From: Kribbella steppae
GTDB taxonomy: Bacteria > Actinomycetota > Actinomycetes > Propionibacteriales > Kribbellaceae
Direction: 5' to 3'
Assembly: GCF_004342025.1 (NCBI RefSeq)
Contig: NZ_SLWN01000020.1
Coordinates: 1 to 64,000, forward strand
DNA length: 64,000 nucleotides
Shown one piece after another: positions 25,129 to 34,419 of the stretch (the first letter of the stretch is position 1; every line of letters starts with the position of its first letter). Position numbers and translations under genes: made by a program. Under the pieces are notes generated by a model. That model was not told the origin of the DNA. It did not search any database and was given only the letters and a program-made list of their open reading frames with translations.

Positions 25129-26151
25129 TCAGCTTTTGATGCTCTGCCAGGGGGTGTTGGCGGTTGAGCCTCGGATTTCCAAGGGGCAGGGCAGGGTGAT
25201 GATCTCGGTGGGGCGGTCGGGGGTTTCGATGCGGCGGCGGAGGAGATCCACGCCGGTTTCGACAATGGCGTGGACCGGTTGTTCGACCGAGGTCAGGTCG
25301 AAGGACTCCCAGGCCGCCAGGTCGGTGTTGTCGAAGCCGATCACCCAGACGTCGTCGGGCACCCGGACGTTCAGTGCGCGGGCGCCGTCGAGGATGCCGA
25401 ACGCGAGGAGGTCGGTGACGGTGTAGATCGCGGTCGGCGGCTTCTTCAACGACAACAATTTCTGCGCCGCCGCGTGACCGTCCGCGTGCGGAACCCCGAC
25501 GGTGACGACGTTCCGGGCCTTGATCTGGATACCGGCGTCGGCGAGCGCGGCGCGGAAGCCGAGATCGCGATCGCGGGAGGTGTTCCCGGTGTGTTCCAGC
25601 GTGACCAGGCCGATCTCGGTGTGCCCGGCCTCGGCGAGGTAGCGGCCGGCGTCGTACGCACCCTGCCAGTTGTCGCCGACCACCTGGTCGCAGTCGAGAC
25701 CGTCGATCCCACGGTGCAGCAGGACGGTGGGTGTCCCGGATTCGAGCGCCATCGTGTGCAGGGTCGAGTCGTACGTCGCCGACGTCAGCAGGAACCCGTC
25801 GACCAGCCGCTGCTGGAGCACCTTGCCGACCGACTCCTCCGGGTCGTGCTCGATGTTCCACAGGATCATGTGCAGCCCGAGCGCACTCAGCACCCGGCCG
25901 ATCTCGTCCAGCAGTTCGGCGTGGAACGGGCTGGTCACCCGGGTCATGAACACACCGATCGTGTCGGTCCGGCCGGTCTTCATCGCCCGCGCCAGCGCGT
26001 TGGGCGTGTAGTTCGCGTCTTTCAGCACCTGCAGCACCCGGGCCCTGGTCTCCGCGTTGACCTTCGGGTTGTTGGTCAGCACCCGCGAGACCGTCGCCTG
26101 GGACACCCCGGCCAGCCGGGCCAGGTCCTTGCTGGTGGGTGGTCGCACCAT
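25129..26151 (-). CDS. LacI-family regulator of the adjacent sugar operon
   Basis: This 340-residue regulator has a LacI helix-turn-helix (TSKDLARLAGVSQATVSRVLTNNPKVN, residues 6-32), a hinge helix (NALARAMKTGRT) and a periplasmic-binding-protein-like sensor domain. The ATG has GGAGG upstream. It is divergent from the ABC importer operon, and two near-palindromes in the shared 132-base gap are its likely operator. It presumably represses uptake and catabolism genes until a sugar or derivative binds; the inducer is unknown. Confidence 0.93.
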   Translation of the reverse strand: MVRPPTSKDLARLAGVSQATVSRVLTNNPKVNAETRARVLQVLKDANYTPNALARAMKTGRTDTIGVFMTRVTSPFHAELLDEIGRVLSALGLHMILWNIEHDPEESVGKVLQQRLVDGFLLTSATYDSTLHTMALESGTPTVLLHRGIDGLDCDQVVGDNWQGAYDAGRYLAEAGHTEIGLVTLEHTGNTSRDRDLGFRAALADAGIQIKARNVVTVGVPHADGHAAAQKLLSLKKPPTAIYTVTDLLAFGILDGARALNVRVPDDVWVIGFDNTDLAAWESFDLTSVEQPVHAIVETGVDLLRRRIETPDRPTEIITLPCPLEIRGSTANTPWQSIKS

Positions 26152-26231
26152 CAGCCCCCTCCCCTCGTCATCCCGGTCCTGAACCTACTGAAGAGTGTCA
26201 CGTCTCGCCGTTGACCACCCGCCAGGACCTG

Positions 26232-26260
26232 TGTATACGTATTCATTGTATACGTATTCA
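26232..26260. promoter_or_regulatory. Tandem LacI-type operators upstream of the ABC operon
   Basis: TGTATACGTATTCA occurs twice (26232-26245 and 26247-26260), repeating with a 15-base period. Each copy is a 12-of-14 palindrome around the core ATACGTAT, with CG at the centre as usual for LacI-family sites. The stretch is AT-rich against its surroundings and lies 24 bases before the binding-protein GTG. The regulator at 25129-26151 is the natural candidate to bind here. Confidence 0.7.
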
Positions 26261-26283
26261 TCCCTCGCGGATGGGAGATTCCG

Positions 26284-27582
26284 GTGCAGACAACCCACTC
26301 CAACCTGAGCCGCCGCAGGTTTCTCGCCGGACTGACGGGACTCGCGGCCGGCGGTGTACTGGCCGGCTGCGGCGGCAACGGCAACGCAAGCGGTGACGGG
26401 AAGAGCATGACCTTCCTCAACTGGCAACAGGTCAAGGGCACGCCGCTCGAGCAGGCGATCCAGGCGTACGAGAAGTCATCCGGTACGTCGGTCACCGTGC
26501 AGCCCGCGGTCACCCAGGAGTACGACACCAAGATGCGCACACTGCTCGCGGGCGGTAGTCCGCCGGACGTGATGCGGATCAACGACGACTTCGTCCGCGG
26601 CTTCTCCGAGCAGGGGGCCCTGCTCGACCTGAAGCCCTACATCGAGAAGGACGGTCTGGACACCGCTGCGTTCGCCAAGGAGGCGTACGAGTTCCCCAAG
26701 CAGCCGGACGGCTCGCACACCGCCTGGGTGCTCGGCTACGAGCCGCGGCTGATGTTCTACAACGTCGATCTGTTCAAACAGGCCGGCGTACCGCTGCCGC
26801 CGACGACCTGGTCGCCGGACGGCTGGACCTGGGCCGACTTCGCCGACCGGGCCAAGAAGCTGACCGATCCGGCGAAGAAGCAGTACGGCGCTCTGGTGTA
26901 CCTGGACACCGGGTACGAGCAGACGTTCACGGTCAACCACGGCAGCCAGACCGGCATCTACTCCACCGACGGAACGCAGTTCACGCTGCCCGGTGCCAAG
27001 GAGGTCGAAGCCCTGCAATGGGCGACCGACCTGACCTGCAAGGACAAGGTGCAGCCGCCGTGGTCCGCGCTGCAGCAGGACAACGTGCAGAACCAGCTGT
27101 TCGCCCAGGGCAAGATCGCAATGATGTTCGCGACCTTCGGCACCGTGCCGTACATGCGGACCACGGTGAAGGACTTCACCTGGGACGTCGCGCCGCCACC
27201 GGCCGACGTGGGGCAGAAGACCGAGGCCAGCGTGATCGTGTTCTGCATCCCGAAGTCGGCCAAGAATCCCGACCAGGCGTGGGCATTGCTCAAGTTCCTG
27301 GCCGGTGAGGAGGGCGGCAAGATCCTCTTGCAGGGTGGCGCGTTCACCCCGATCAACAAGAAGGTCGCCGCGCAACTCGCGCCGGACGGGAAGATGCCCG
27401 AGCACATCGGGCTGTTCGGCGAGGCCGCGGAGCACCTGACCGCGACCAACCAGACCAAGAACACGCTCGGCGCCCGTGAGCTGTACCGGCCCGCGCTGGA
27501 CCAGGCCTACAACTGCGAGAAGCCGGTCGGCGACGTCCTGAACCAGATCAAGCCACAGGTGGAGAACGCCTTGAAGGGTTGA
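26284..27582 (+). CDS. ABC sugar-binding lipoprotein
   Basis: This 432-residue extracellular solute-binding protein (family 1) captures a sugar for the importer. The N-terminus combines a twin-arginine-like SRRRF (9-13) with a lipobox LAGC whose C29 would be lipidated, so it is a membrane-anchored lipoprotein. Family features include DVMRINDDFV and WALLKFLAGEEGG. The GTG start follows GGGAG. It is first in an operon of two permeases, two glycosidase-like proteins and malate synthase. No ATPase gene is present; a shared MsiK-type ATPase encoded elsewhere is likely. Confidence 0.93.
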   Translation: MQTTHSNLSRRRFLAGLTGLAAGGVLAGCGGNGNASGDGKSMTFLNWQQVKGTPLEQAIQAYEKSSGTSVTVQPAVTQEYDTKMRTLLAGGSPPDVMRINDDFVRGFSEQGALLDLKPYIEKDGLDTAAFAKEAYEFPKQPDGSHTAWVLGYEPRLMFYNVDLFKQAGVPLPPTTWSPDGWTWADFADRAKKLTDPAKKQYGALVYLDTGYEQTFTVNHGSQTGIYSTDGTQFTLPGAKEVEALQWATDLTCKDKVQPPWSALQQDNVQNQLFAQGKIAMMFATFGTVPYMRTTVKDFTWDVAPPPADVGQKTEASVIVFCIPKSAKNPDQAWALLKFLAGEEGGKILLQGGAFTPINKKVAAQLAPDGKMPEHIGLFGEAAEHLTATNQTKNTLGARELYRPALDQAYNCEKPVGDVLNQIKPQVENALKG

Positions 27583-27587
27583 TGTCG

Positions 27588-28535
27588 ATGGCAACGACAA
27601 CACCAACCAGGCCGCCGGCGGTCGAGACCGAGGTGCCGAACCACCGGGCCGAGGTACGGCGGGCGCGCCGCAAGCAGAACCTGGTCGGCTGGCTGTTCAT
27701 CAGCCCGATCGTGGTCGGTGTGGTGGCCTTCCAGTTCTTCCCGATCCTGGTCTCGATGGGCGCGTCACTCACCGACTGGAACGGCATCTCGGCGCCGAAG
27801 TTCGTCGGCATCAAGAACTTCACCGATCTGTTCGGCGACGACCCGCTGTTCCTGCAGACGTTCAAGAACACCATCTACTTCACGCTGGCGAGCATCCCGC
27901 TCACGATCGGGATCGGCCTGGTGCTGGCACTGCTGTGTGCCCGGCCGATCCGCGGTGTCGCGTTCTTCCGGACGGCGTACTTCGCGCCGTACGTGACGAA
28001 CGTGGTCGCGATCGGGTTCGTATGGTTCTGGTTCTTCCAGCCGGACAACGGGGTGGTCAACGGGCTGCTGAGCCAGGTCGGCGTGACCGGGCCGCAGTGG
28101 TTGTCGAGTTCGACCTGGGCGATGCCGGCGGTGATCGTGGTCAGCGTCTGGCAGGGCATCGGCTATCCGATGATCATCCTGCTGGCCGGGCTGCAGGGCC
28201 TGCCGGTGGAGTACTACGAGTCGGCGAAGATCGACGGTGCCGGAGCGTTCCAGCGGCTGCGGTTCATCACGCTGCCGTTGCTGACACCGCATTTCCTGTT
28301 CCTGCTGATCACGCAGTTCATCACGTCGTTCCAGGTGTTCGGCCTGATCTACGTGATGACCAAGGGCGGGCCCGGCCACGCCACCAGCGTCTACATCTTC
28401 AACATCTATCAGAACGCGTTCAGCTTCGGGAAGATCGGCTACGCCTCGGCGATGGCGTGGATCCTCTTCGTGGTGATCGCGGCCGTCACCTTCCTGCAGT
28501 GGAAGCTCCAGAAGAGGTGGGTGTTCTACTCGTGA
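27588..28535 (+). CDS. ABC sugar permease (MalF/UgpA type)
   Basis: This 315-residue permease has six predicted TM segments and the EAA loop YYESAKIDGAGAFQRLRFITLPLLTP near residue 215, which docks to the ATPase. I chose ATG 27588 since AAGGG lies 9 bases upstream; ATG 27582 overlapping the previous stop is the alternative. Its stop overlaps the next permease GTG. It forms the heteromeric channel with that protein for the substrate held by the binding lipoprotein. Confidence 0.92.
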   Translation: MATTTPTRPPAVETEVPNHRAEVRRARRKQNLVGWLFISPIVVGVVAFQFFPILVSMGASLTDWNGISAPKFVGIKNFTDLFGDDPLFLQTFKNTIYFTLASIPLTIGIGLVLALLCARPIRGVAFFRTAYFAPYVTNVVAIGFVWFWFFQPDNGVVNGLLSQVGVTGPQWLSSSTWAMPAVIVVSVWQGIGYPMIILLAGLQGLPVEYYESAKIDGAGAFQRLRFITLPLLTPHFLFLLITQFITSFQVFGLIYVMTKGGPGHATSVYIFNIYQNAFSFGKIGYASAMAWILFVVIAAVTFLQWKLQKRWVFYS

Positions 28536-29347
28536 GGCTGGCGAGCAAGACCGCGCAGTACATGGTGATGTCGCTGTTCGCGGTGGCCTTCCTGGCGCCA
28601 CTGGTCTGGATGGTCAGTGCGTCGCTGCGGCCGGAGGCGAAGGTGCTGTCGGTGCCGCCGCAGTTCCTGCCCAGCGACGCGCAGTGGGACAACTACCGGC
28701 AGATCTTCGAGCTGATCCCGATATTCCTGTGGAACAGCGTGAAACTGGCCGGGCTGAACGTGATCGGCATCCTGATCGTCGCGTCGATGGCGGGGTACGC
28801 GTTCGCGCGGCTGCGGTTCGCCGGCCGGGACCTCGCGTTCATGGTGCTGCTGGCCACCTCGATCATCCCCGGTATCGCCTACCTGATCCCGCAGTACATC
28901 GTGTTCCGGCACATCGGCTGGGTGGACACGCAGTACCCGCTGTGGGTGCCGAAGGTGCTCACGCCGGTGTTCGCGACGTTCCTGATGCGGCAGTCCTTCC
29001 TGACCATCCCGCAGGAGCTCGAGGACGCGGGCAAGATCGACGGGGCGTCCACGTTCGGCATCTACTGGCGGATCATGCTGCCGCAGACCAAGCCGGCGCT
29101 GGCCGCGATCGGGGTGTTCACCTTCCTCGAGTCGTGGAACGACCTGTTCGGTCCGTTGATCTACATCAATTCCGAGAACCTGCAGACGTTGCCGGTGGCG
29201 CTGGCCCAGTTCCAGGGCGAGTACTTCACCCAGATCAGTCTGCTGATGTGCGGGGCGACCGTCTCGGTGGTCCCCGTCATCGCCGTCTTCCTCTTTGCAC
29301 AGCGCTATTTCATCCAGGGCATCACGATGACAGGAATGAAGGGGTGA
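28532..29347 (+). CDS. ABC sugar permease (MalG/UgpE type)
   Basis: This 271-residue second permease subunit has six TM segments and the EAA loop ELEDAGKIDGASTFGIYWRIMLP. The GTG start overlaps the first permease stop (GTGA), and its own stop overlaps the GTG of the following glycosidase-like gene, so uptake and processing proteins are made together. The short cytoplasmic N-terminus (RLASKTAQYMVMSLF) is normal for MalG-type subunits. Confidence 0.92.
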   Translation: MRLASKTAQYMVMSLFAVAFLAPLVWMVSASLRPEAKVLSVPPQFLPSDAQWDNYRQIFELIPIFLWNSVKLAGLNVIGILIVASMAGYAFARLRFAGRDLAFMVLLATSIIPGIAYLIPQYIVFRHIGWVDTQYPLWVPKVLTPVFATFLMRQSFLTIPQELEDAGKIDGASTFGIYWRIMLPQTKPALAAIGVFTFLESWNDLFGPLIYINSENLQTLPVALAQFQGEYFTQISLLMCGATVSVVPVIAVFLFAQRYFIQGITMTGMKG

Positions 29348-30804
29348 GCACCGTGCCGGACAGGCTCGTTGCCATGCAGATCGGAGCGGTTTCGTTCGTC
29401 GACGAAGGGGTCGACCAGACACTGGACATCCTGGCCGAGCGCGGCGCGGTGAACGCGCTGTTCCTGGCCACACCGACCTGGACCCGGGGGACCGGTGGGC
29501 GGCAGATCCCCGGGTACCCGATGCCGGACCACGGCGGAGCGGAGTACGACCTCGGCTGGGTCGGCGGCAACTACGCGACACCGCATCCGCAGTACTACGG
29601 CAACACGGCGCTCGGCGCGGTCGGACGAGCGCCGGAACACCCGGAGCTCGACCTGCTCGCCGAGGTGGTGCCGAAGGCGCGCGAACGCGGGATGCAGTCG
29701 TTCGCCTGGATGGAGGAGAGCGGTGGTGCCCGGCAGCTGCGGACCTACCCGAACTTCGTCAAGGTGCTCGAGGTGGACGCGTGGGGGCGGCCCGGTCGCC
29801 GGCCGTGCTTCAACAACCCGGACTACCGCAACTGGCATCTGGGGTTCGTCGAGGACTACCTGCAGAGCTACCAGCTCGACGGACTCGCCTGGTGCTCGGA
29901 GCGACCGGGTCCGCTGAACATGCTGATGCAAGGCACGGTCGACGTGGCCGAGGTCGGCTGCTTCTGCCCGCATTGCCGGCAGATCGGTCGCGATCGCGGG
30001 ATCGACGTCGAACGCGCGATGCGTGGCTACCGCGAGCTGGTCGAGTGGAACCAGCGGGTCGGCGCGGGCGAGCGTCCGGTCGACGGCGCGTTCGTCACCT
30101 TCTGGCGGATCCTGCTGAACTTCCCCGAGGTCCTGAGCTGGCAGACGCTGTGGACAGAGAGCCAGCGGCAGCTGTACCGCGACATCTACGGTGTCGCCAA
30201 GGCGATGTCGCCCGACGTACAGGTCGGCTGGCACGTCTACCACAACATCTCGTTCAGCCCGTTCTACCGGGCCGACCAGGACTACACCGAGATGGCGAAG
30301 TTCTCCGACTTCATCAAGGTGGTCATCTACAACAACTGTGCCGGACCGCGGTTCTTCACCTGGGTGAAGAGCATCTGCGGCTCGCTGTTCGCCGACGCGG
30401 AGCCGGAGGACGTGTACCCGTTGATGATGAAGCTGCTGCAGCTCGACGAGGGTGACTACGAGAAGCTGCCGCGGTCCGGCTTCACCGCCGACTACGTCCG
30501 CCGGGAGACCGCGCGGGCCGTCGCCGGCGTCGGCGGGCAGAGCAAGATCTACCCGGGCATCGACATCGACATCCCGGTCGGCGTCCCGAAGCAGCGGCTG
30601 GAGAAGCCTCGCGACCTCGGCACCAAGATCAACTGGGACGACAACGAGGGCGAGCTGACCCAGTGCACCCGCGAGTCCGTGCGGGACGCGACGCTGGCTG
30701 CTTTCGAGGGCGGCGCGGAGGGCGTCGTCCTGAGCCGGAAGTACTCCGAGATGCTGCTGGAGAACCTGTCCGGCGCGGGCGACGCGATCCGGAGCCTCAA
30801 GTGA
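29344..30804 (+). CDS. TIM-barrel glycosidase-like protein with CxCPxC motif
   Basis: This 486-residue cytoplasmic protein resembles the putative glycosyl hydrolase (GHL6-type / alpha-amylase-like) groups, with barrel strands such as GMQSFAWMEESGG and DGLAWCSERPGP. A C206-x-C208-P-x-C211 knuckle (CFCPHC) probably binds zinc and recurs at the equivalent place in the next gene's product. No signal peptide is seen, so it would act on an imported saccharide. The GTG at 29344 overlaps the permease stop; a second GTG lies at 29353. Catalytic residues are not certain, and activity is inferred from context. Confidence 0.7.
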   Translation: MSTVPDRLVAMQIGAVSFVDEGVDQTLDILAERGAVNALFLATPTWTRGTGGRQIPGYPMPDHGGAEYDLGWVGGNYATPHPQYYGNTALGAVGRAPEHPELDLLAEVVPKARERGMQSFAWMEESGGARQLRTYPNFVKVLEVDAWGRPGRRPCFNNPDYRNWHLGFVEDYLQSYQLDGLAWCSERPGPLNMLMQGTVDVAEVGCFCPHCRQIGRDRGIDVERAMRGYRELVEWNQRVGAGERPVDGAFVTFWRILLNFPEVLSWQTLWTESQRQLYRDIYGVAKAMSPDVQVGWHVYHNISFSPFYRADQDYTEMAKFSDFIKVVIYNNCAGPRFFTWVKSICGSLFADAEPEDVYPLMMKLLQLDEGDYEKLPRSGFTADYVRRETARAVAGVGGQSKIYPGIDIDIPVGVPKQRLEKPRDLGTKINWDDNEGELTQCTRESVRDATLAAFEGGAEGVVLSRKYSEMLLENLSGAGDAIRSLK

Positions 30805-32846
30805 CCCTGCCTTGGTACAAGCGCACCCTCCGCTGGGGACAGACGAACCTGACGGAGAAGGACCCGGCCCGGTACGACGCCGAGTGGTGGCGGGCGCATT
30901 GGCGTCGTACGAAGGTACAAGGCGTGATCGTGAACGCCGGCGGGATCGTCGCGTACTACCCGAGCCGGTTCGAACTGCAGCACCGGGCCGAGTTCCTCGG
31001 CGATCGCGATCTGTACGGCGAGATCGTCGCGGCGGCCCGCTCCGAGGGCCTGACGGTGCTGGCCAGAATGGATTCGAACCGGGCTCACCAACCCTTGTAC
31101 GACGCTCACCCGGACTGGTTCGCGATCGATGCCGAGGGCAACCCCTATCGAGCCGGCAAGCTCTACGTCGCGTGTGTGACCGGTCCGTACTACCAGGAGT
31201 TCCTGACCGGAATCCTCGAAGAAGTCATCGAGCGGACGGCGCCGGACGGCCTCACCGACAACAGCTGGAGCGGTCTCGGCCGGGACCAGATCTGCTACTG
31301 CCCGAACTGCCGGCACAGCTTCGGCCAAGAGTTGCCGACTCGGGTTGACTGGGCGGATCCGGCGTACCGGCAATGGATCCGCTGGAGTTACGACCAACGG
31401 CTTGCGGTGTGGGACCTGAACAACGAGGTGACGCGGCGGGCCGGCGGTCCGGACTGCCTGTGGATCGGTATGAACGGCGGCGAGGTCGTTGCGCAGAGCA
31501 AGCGGTTGCGCGACGACGTGGAGATCTGCAAGCGGGCCTCGATCTTCCTGCTCGACTCGCAGTGGCGGCACGACGAGAGCGGCTTCCAGGCCAACGCCGA
31601 CAGCGGAAAGCGGCTGCACGGCCTGCTCGGCTGGGAGACGCTGATTCCGGAGAGCACGGCCATGTACGACGCGGGCACGCCGACCTTCCGGCTCGGGAGC
31701 AAACCCGAGCCGGAGGCCCGGATGTGGGCGCTCGAAGGGTTCGCGGGCGGGATCCAGCCGTGGTGGCATCACATCGGTTCGGTGCACGAGGACCGGCGGC
31801 AGTACGCGACGGCCGGGCCGCTGTTCGACTGGCATTCGCAGCATGAGGCGTTTCTGGTCAACCGCGAGCCGGTCGCCACGGTCGGGTTGCTGTGGAGTCA
31901 GCGCAGTGTGGACTTCCACGGCAAGGACGATCCGGAGACGACGAGTCAGTTGCCCTACCGGGGTTGGGTGGACGCGCTGATCCGGGCCCGGATCCCGTAT
32001 CTGCCGACGCACGAGGTCGACGCGTCGTTTGCTGTTCTGATCATCCCGAACATCGGCGTTCTCACCGATGCACAGTGCGAGGCGCTGACGGCGTACGTCG
32101 AGGGCGGCGGGCGGCTCGTGGTGACCGGGGAGTCGAGCCTGTACGACGAGTGGGGCGATCGGCGCGACGACTTCGCGTTGGCTGAGCTGCTCGGCGTACA
32201 TCACGAGGGCAAACGGTTCGAGGCGGGGAAGGTCGACTGGGAGACGTACGACGCGCATACCTATCTGCGGATCGAGGACCGGGCGATCGCCGACGGCTTC
32301 GACGACACGGATGTGCTGCCGTTCGGTGGGCAGCTCGAGGTGGTGCACTCCAAGGCGCCGGCAGTGACCTATGTGCCGCCGTTCCCGATCTATCCGCCGG
32401 AGAAGTCGTGGATGGCCGAGCCGCGGACCGACGTACCCGCGCTGGTCCTCGGCGAGCGGACGGCGTACCTGGCGGCCGATCTCGACCGGCTGTACGCGCA
32501 GTACCACCATCCCGATCACGGTCGGCTGCTGGCGAACCTGGTCCGGTGGGCGGCCCGGGACGACATCCCGCTGCAGGTCGAGGGTGCCGGCGTACTCGAC
32601 TGCCAGCTCTACCGGCAGGGCGACACGCTCGTCCTGCACCTGGTCAACCTCGATCAGGGCGGCGCGTGGCGCGGCCGGCTGGAGGAGCTCACGCCGTCCG
32701 GGCCGTTCACCGTCCGGGTCCGCGGGACCGGCAGCAGGGCTCGTTTCCTGGTCGCCGGTGTGGACGCGGAGGTGAACGAACAGGACGGCTGGATTACGGT
32801 CGGGGTAGACCGCATCACCGATCACGAAGTCGTGGTTCTCAGCTAA
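30801..32846 (+). CDS. Beta-galactosidase-like / GHL6 putative glycoside hydrolase
   Basis: This 681-residue protein has an N-terminal TIM-barrel (GGIVAYYPSRFELQHRAEFLG, VLARMDSNRAH, DGLTDNSWSGLGRDQICYCPNC), a flavodoxin-like trimerisation domain of the GH42 type (about 400-560, AVLIIPNIGVLTDAQCEALTAYVEGGGRLVVTGE) and a small beta domain at the C-terminus. The CYCPNC motif (C165, C167, C170) matches the neighbour. E or D residues in the 150-165 segment and GWETLIPE are catalytic candidates. It has no signal peptide, so it would hydrolyse an imported oligosaccharide. The GTG start overlaps the previous stop. Confidence 0.78.
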   Translation: MTLPWYKRTLRWGQTNLTEKDPARYDAEWWRAHWRRTKVQGVIVNAGGIVAYYPSRFELQHRAEFLGDRDLYGEIVAAARSEGLTVLARMDSNRAHQPLYDAHPDWFAIDAEGNPYRAGKLYVACVTGPYYQEFLTGILEEVIERTAPDGLTDNSWSGLGRDQICYCPNCRHSFGQELPTRVDWADPAYRQWIRWSYDQRLAVWDLNNEVTRRAGGPDCLWIGMNGGEVVAQSKRLRDDVEICKRASIFLLDSQWRHDESGFQANADSGKRLHGLLGWETLIPESTAMYDAGTPTFRLGSKPEPEARMWALEGFAGGIQPWWHHIGSVHEDRRQYATAGPLFDWHSQHEAFLVNREPVATVGLLWSQRSVDFHGKDDPETTSQLPYRGWVDALIRARIPYLPTHEVDASFAVLIIPNIGVLTDAQCEALTAYVEGGGRLVVTGESSLYDEWGDRRDDFALAELLGVHHEGKRFEAGKVDWETYDAHTYLRIEDRAIADGFDDTDVLPFGGQLEVVHSKAPAVTYVPPFPIYPPEKSWMAEPRTDVPALVLGERTAYLAADLDRLYAQYHHPDHGRLLANLVRWAARDDIPLQVEGAGVLDCQLYRQGDTLVLHLVNLDQGGAWRGRLEELTPSGPFTVRVRGTGSRARFLVAGVDAEVNEQDGWITVGVDRITDHEVVVLS

Positions 32847-32856
32847 GGAGTCTCTT

Positions 32857-34419
32857 GTGCCAGACGTCACCGGGCCGATGAACGAGCGGTACGACGAGAT
32901 CCTCACCGAGCGCGCCCTCGGGCTGATCGAGAAGTTGCACCGGGAGTACGACGGGCGGCGGCAGGAGCTGCTCGAGCGTCGCCGGGAGCGGGTGGCCGAG
33001 ATCGAGGCCGGAGCGTCGCTGGGCTTCCTGCCAGAGACGAAGGATGTCCGGGACGACCCGGACTGGCGGGTCGCGCCGGCGGCGCCCGGGCTGGTGGACC
33101 GGCGGGTGGAGATCACCGGGCCGACCGACCGGAAGATGACGATCAACGCGCTCAACTCGGGCGCCAAGGTGTGGCTGGCCGACCACGAGGACGCGAACAC
33201 GCCGCTGTGGGAGAACGTGATCGGCGGCCAGCTCAACCTGCTCGACGCGATCACCCGGCGGATCGACTTCAGCACCGACGCCAAGTCGTACGCGCTGAAG
33301 CCCGACGAGGAGCTGGCGACGATCGTCGTCCGGCCGCGCGGGTGGCATCTGCCGGAGAAGCACATCCAGGTGGACGGCTCGCCGGTGTCCGGTTCGCTGG
33401 TCGATTTCGCGCTGTACCTCACCGCCTCTGGTCAGCTGCAGATCGACCGCGGCCAAGGGCCGTACTTCTACCTGCCGAAGATGGAGTCGCATCTCGAGGC
33501 GCGGCTGTGGAACGACGTGTTCGTCACCGCGCAGGAGTACCTTGGCATCCCGCGCGGCACGATCCGGGCGACGGTGCTGATCGAGACGTACCCGGCCGCG
33601 TTCGAGATGGAGGAGATCCTCTACGAGCTGCGGGAGCACTCGGCCGGGCTGAACGCGGGCCGTTGGGACTACATGTTCAGCGTGATCAAGACGCACCGGA
33701 CCCGCGGCGCCGACTTCCAGCTGCCGGACCGCAACAGCGTCACCATGACGGTCCCGTTCATGCGCGCGTACACCGAGCTGCTGGTCCGCACCTGCCACAA
33801 GCGCGGCGCGCACGCGATCGGCGGGATGGCGGCGTTCATCCCGAGCAAGGACCCGGCGGTGAACGAGCAGGCGTTCGCCAAGGTCGAGGCGGACAAGCGG
33901 CGCGAGGCCGGTGACGGCTTCGACGGCTCGTGGGTCGCGCACCCCGGCATGGTCGAGACCTGCCGCACTGTCTTCGACTCGGTGCTCGGGTCGGAGCCGA
34001 ACCAGCTGGGCAAGCTCCGTGAAGACGTCCACGTCACCGCGGAGCAGCTCCTGGACGTCGCCGCCACGCCGGGCGAGGTCACTGAGGCCGGCCTGCGCAA
34101 CAACGTGAGCGTCGCCATCCAGTACCTCGCCGCCTGGCTCGACGGTCTCGGCGCGGTCGGCATCTTCAACCTGATGGAGGACGCCGCCACCGCCGAGATC
34201 TCTCGCTCCCAGATCTGGCAATGGCGCCAGAACGGCGTCGTGCTGGACACCGGCGAAACCGTCACCACCGAACTCGTCGAACGGATCGCCGACGAGGAGA
34301 TCACCAAACTCGACCAGTACCTGCGCTACCAGTCCGCCCGGGCCCTCTTCCTCGAGGTAGCCCTGGCCGACGACTACGTCGACTTCCTGACACTGCCCGC
34401 CTACGAACGCTTCTCCTAA
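32857..34419 (+). CDS. aceB: Malate synthase A
   Basis: This 520-residue enzyme condenses glyoxylate with acetyl-CoA to malate and has the usual length of the A form. Diagnostic segments are ADHEDANTPLWENVIGGQLNL, GRWDYMFSVIKTHR, the signature KRGAHAIGGMAAFIPSKDP and GSWVAHPGMVE. An AAGGAG site precedes the GTG, which begins 10 bases after the glycosidase-like gene, so it appears to be the last gene of the sugar operon. No isocitrate lyase is in the window; glyoxylate might instead come from the imported compound, which is speculation. Confidence 0.95.
   Translation: MPDVTGPMNERYDEILTERALGLIEKLHREYDGRRQELLERRRERVAEIEAGASLGFLPETKDVRDDPDWRVAPAAPGLVDRRVEITGPTDRKMTINALNSGAKVWLADHEDANTPLWENVIGGQLNLLDAITRRIDFSTDAKSYALKPDEELATIVVRPRGWHLPEKHIQVDGSPVSGSLVDFALYLTASGQLQIDRGQGPYFYLPKMESHLEARLWNDVFVTAQEYLGIPRGTIRATVLIETYPAAFEMEEILYELREHSAGLNAGRWDYMFSVIKTHRTRGADFQLPDRNSVTMTVPFMRAYTELLVRTCHKRGAHAIGGMAAFIPSKDPAVNEQAFAKVEADKRREAGDGFDGSWVAHPGMVETCRTVFDSVLGSEPNQLGKLREDVHVTAEQLLDVAATPGEVTEAGLRNNVSVAIQYLAAWLDGLGAVGIFNLMEDAATAEISRSQIWQWRQNGVVLDTGETVTTELVERIADEEITKLDQYLRYQSARALFLEVALADDYVDFLTLPAYERFS

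Noticed and set aside
26284..29347. Complete ABC transporter with its own ATPase
   Set aside because: No ATP-binding subunit is encoded at either sugar locus; a shared ATPase elsewhere must be assumed.
30549..33422. 957-codon minus-strand open frame opposite the glycosidase-like and malate synthase genes
   Set aside because: Its product has no domain features and mirrors real plus-strand genes with conserved motifs and ribosome sites.
32857..34419. Complete glyoxylate shunt
   Set aside because: Only malate synthase is present; no isocitrate lyase is found in the window.
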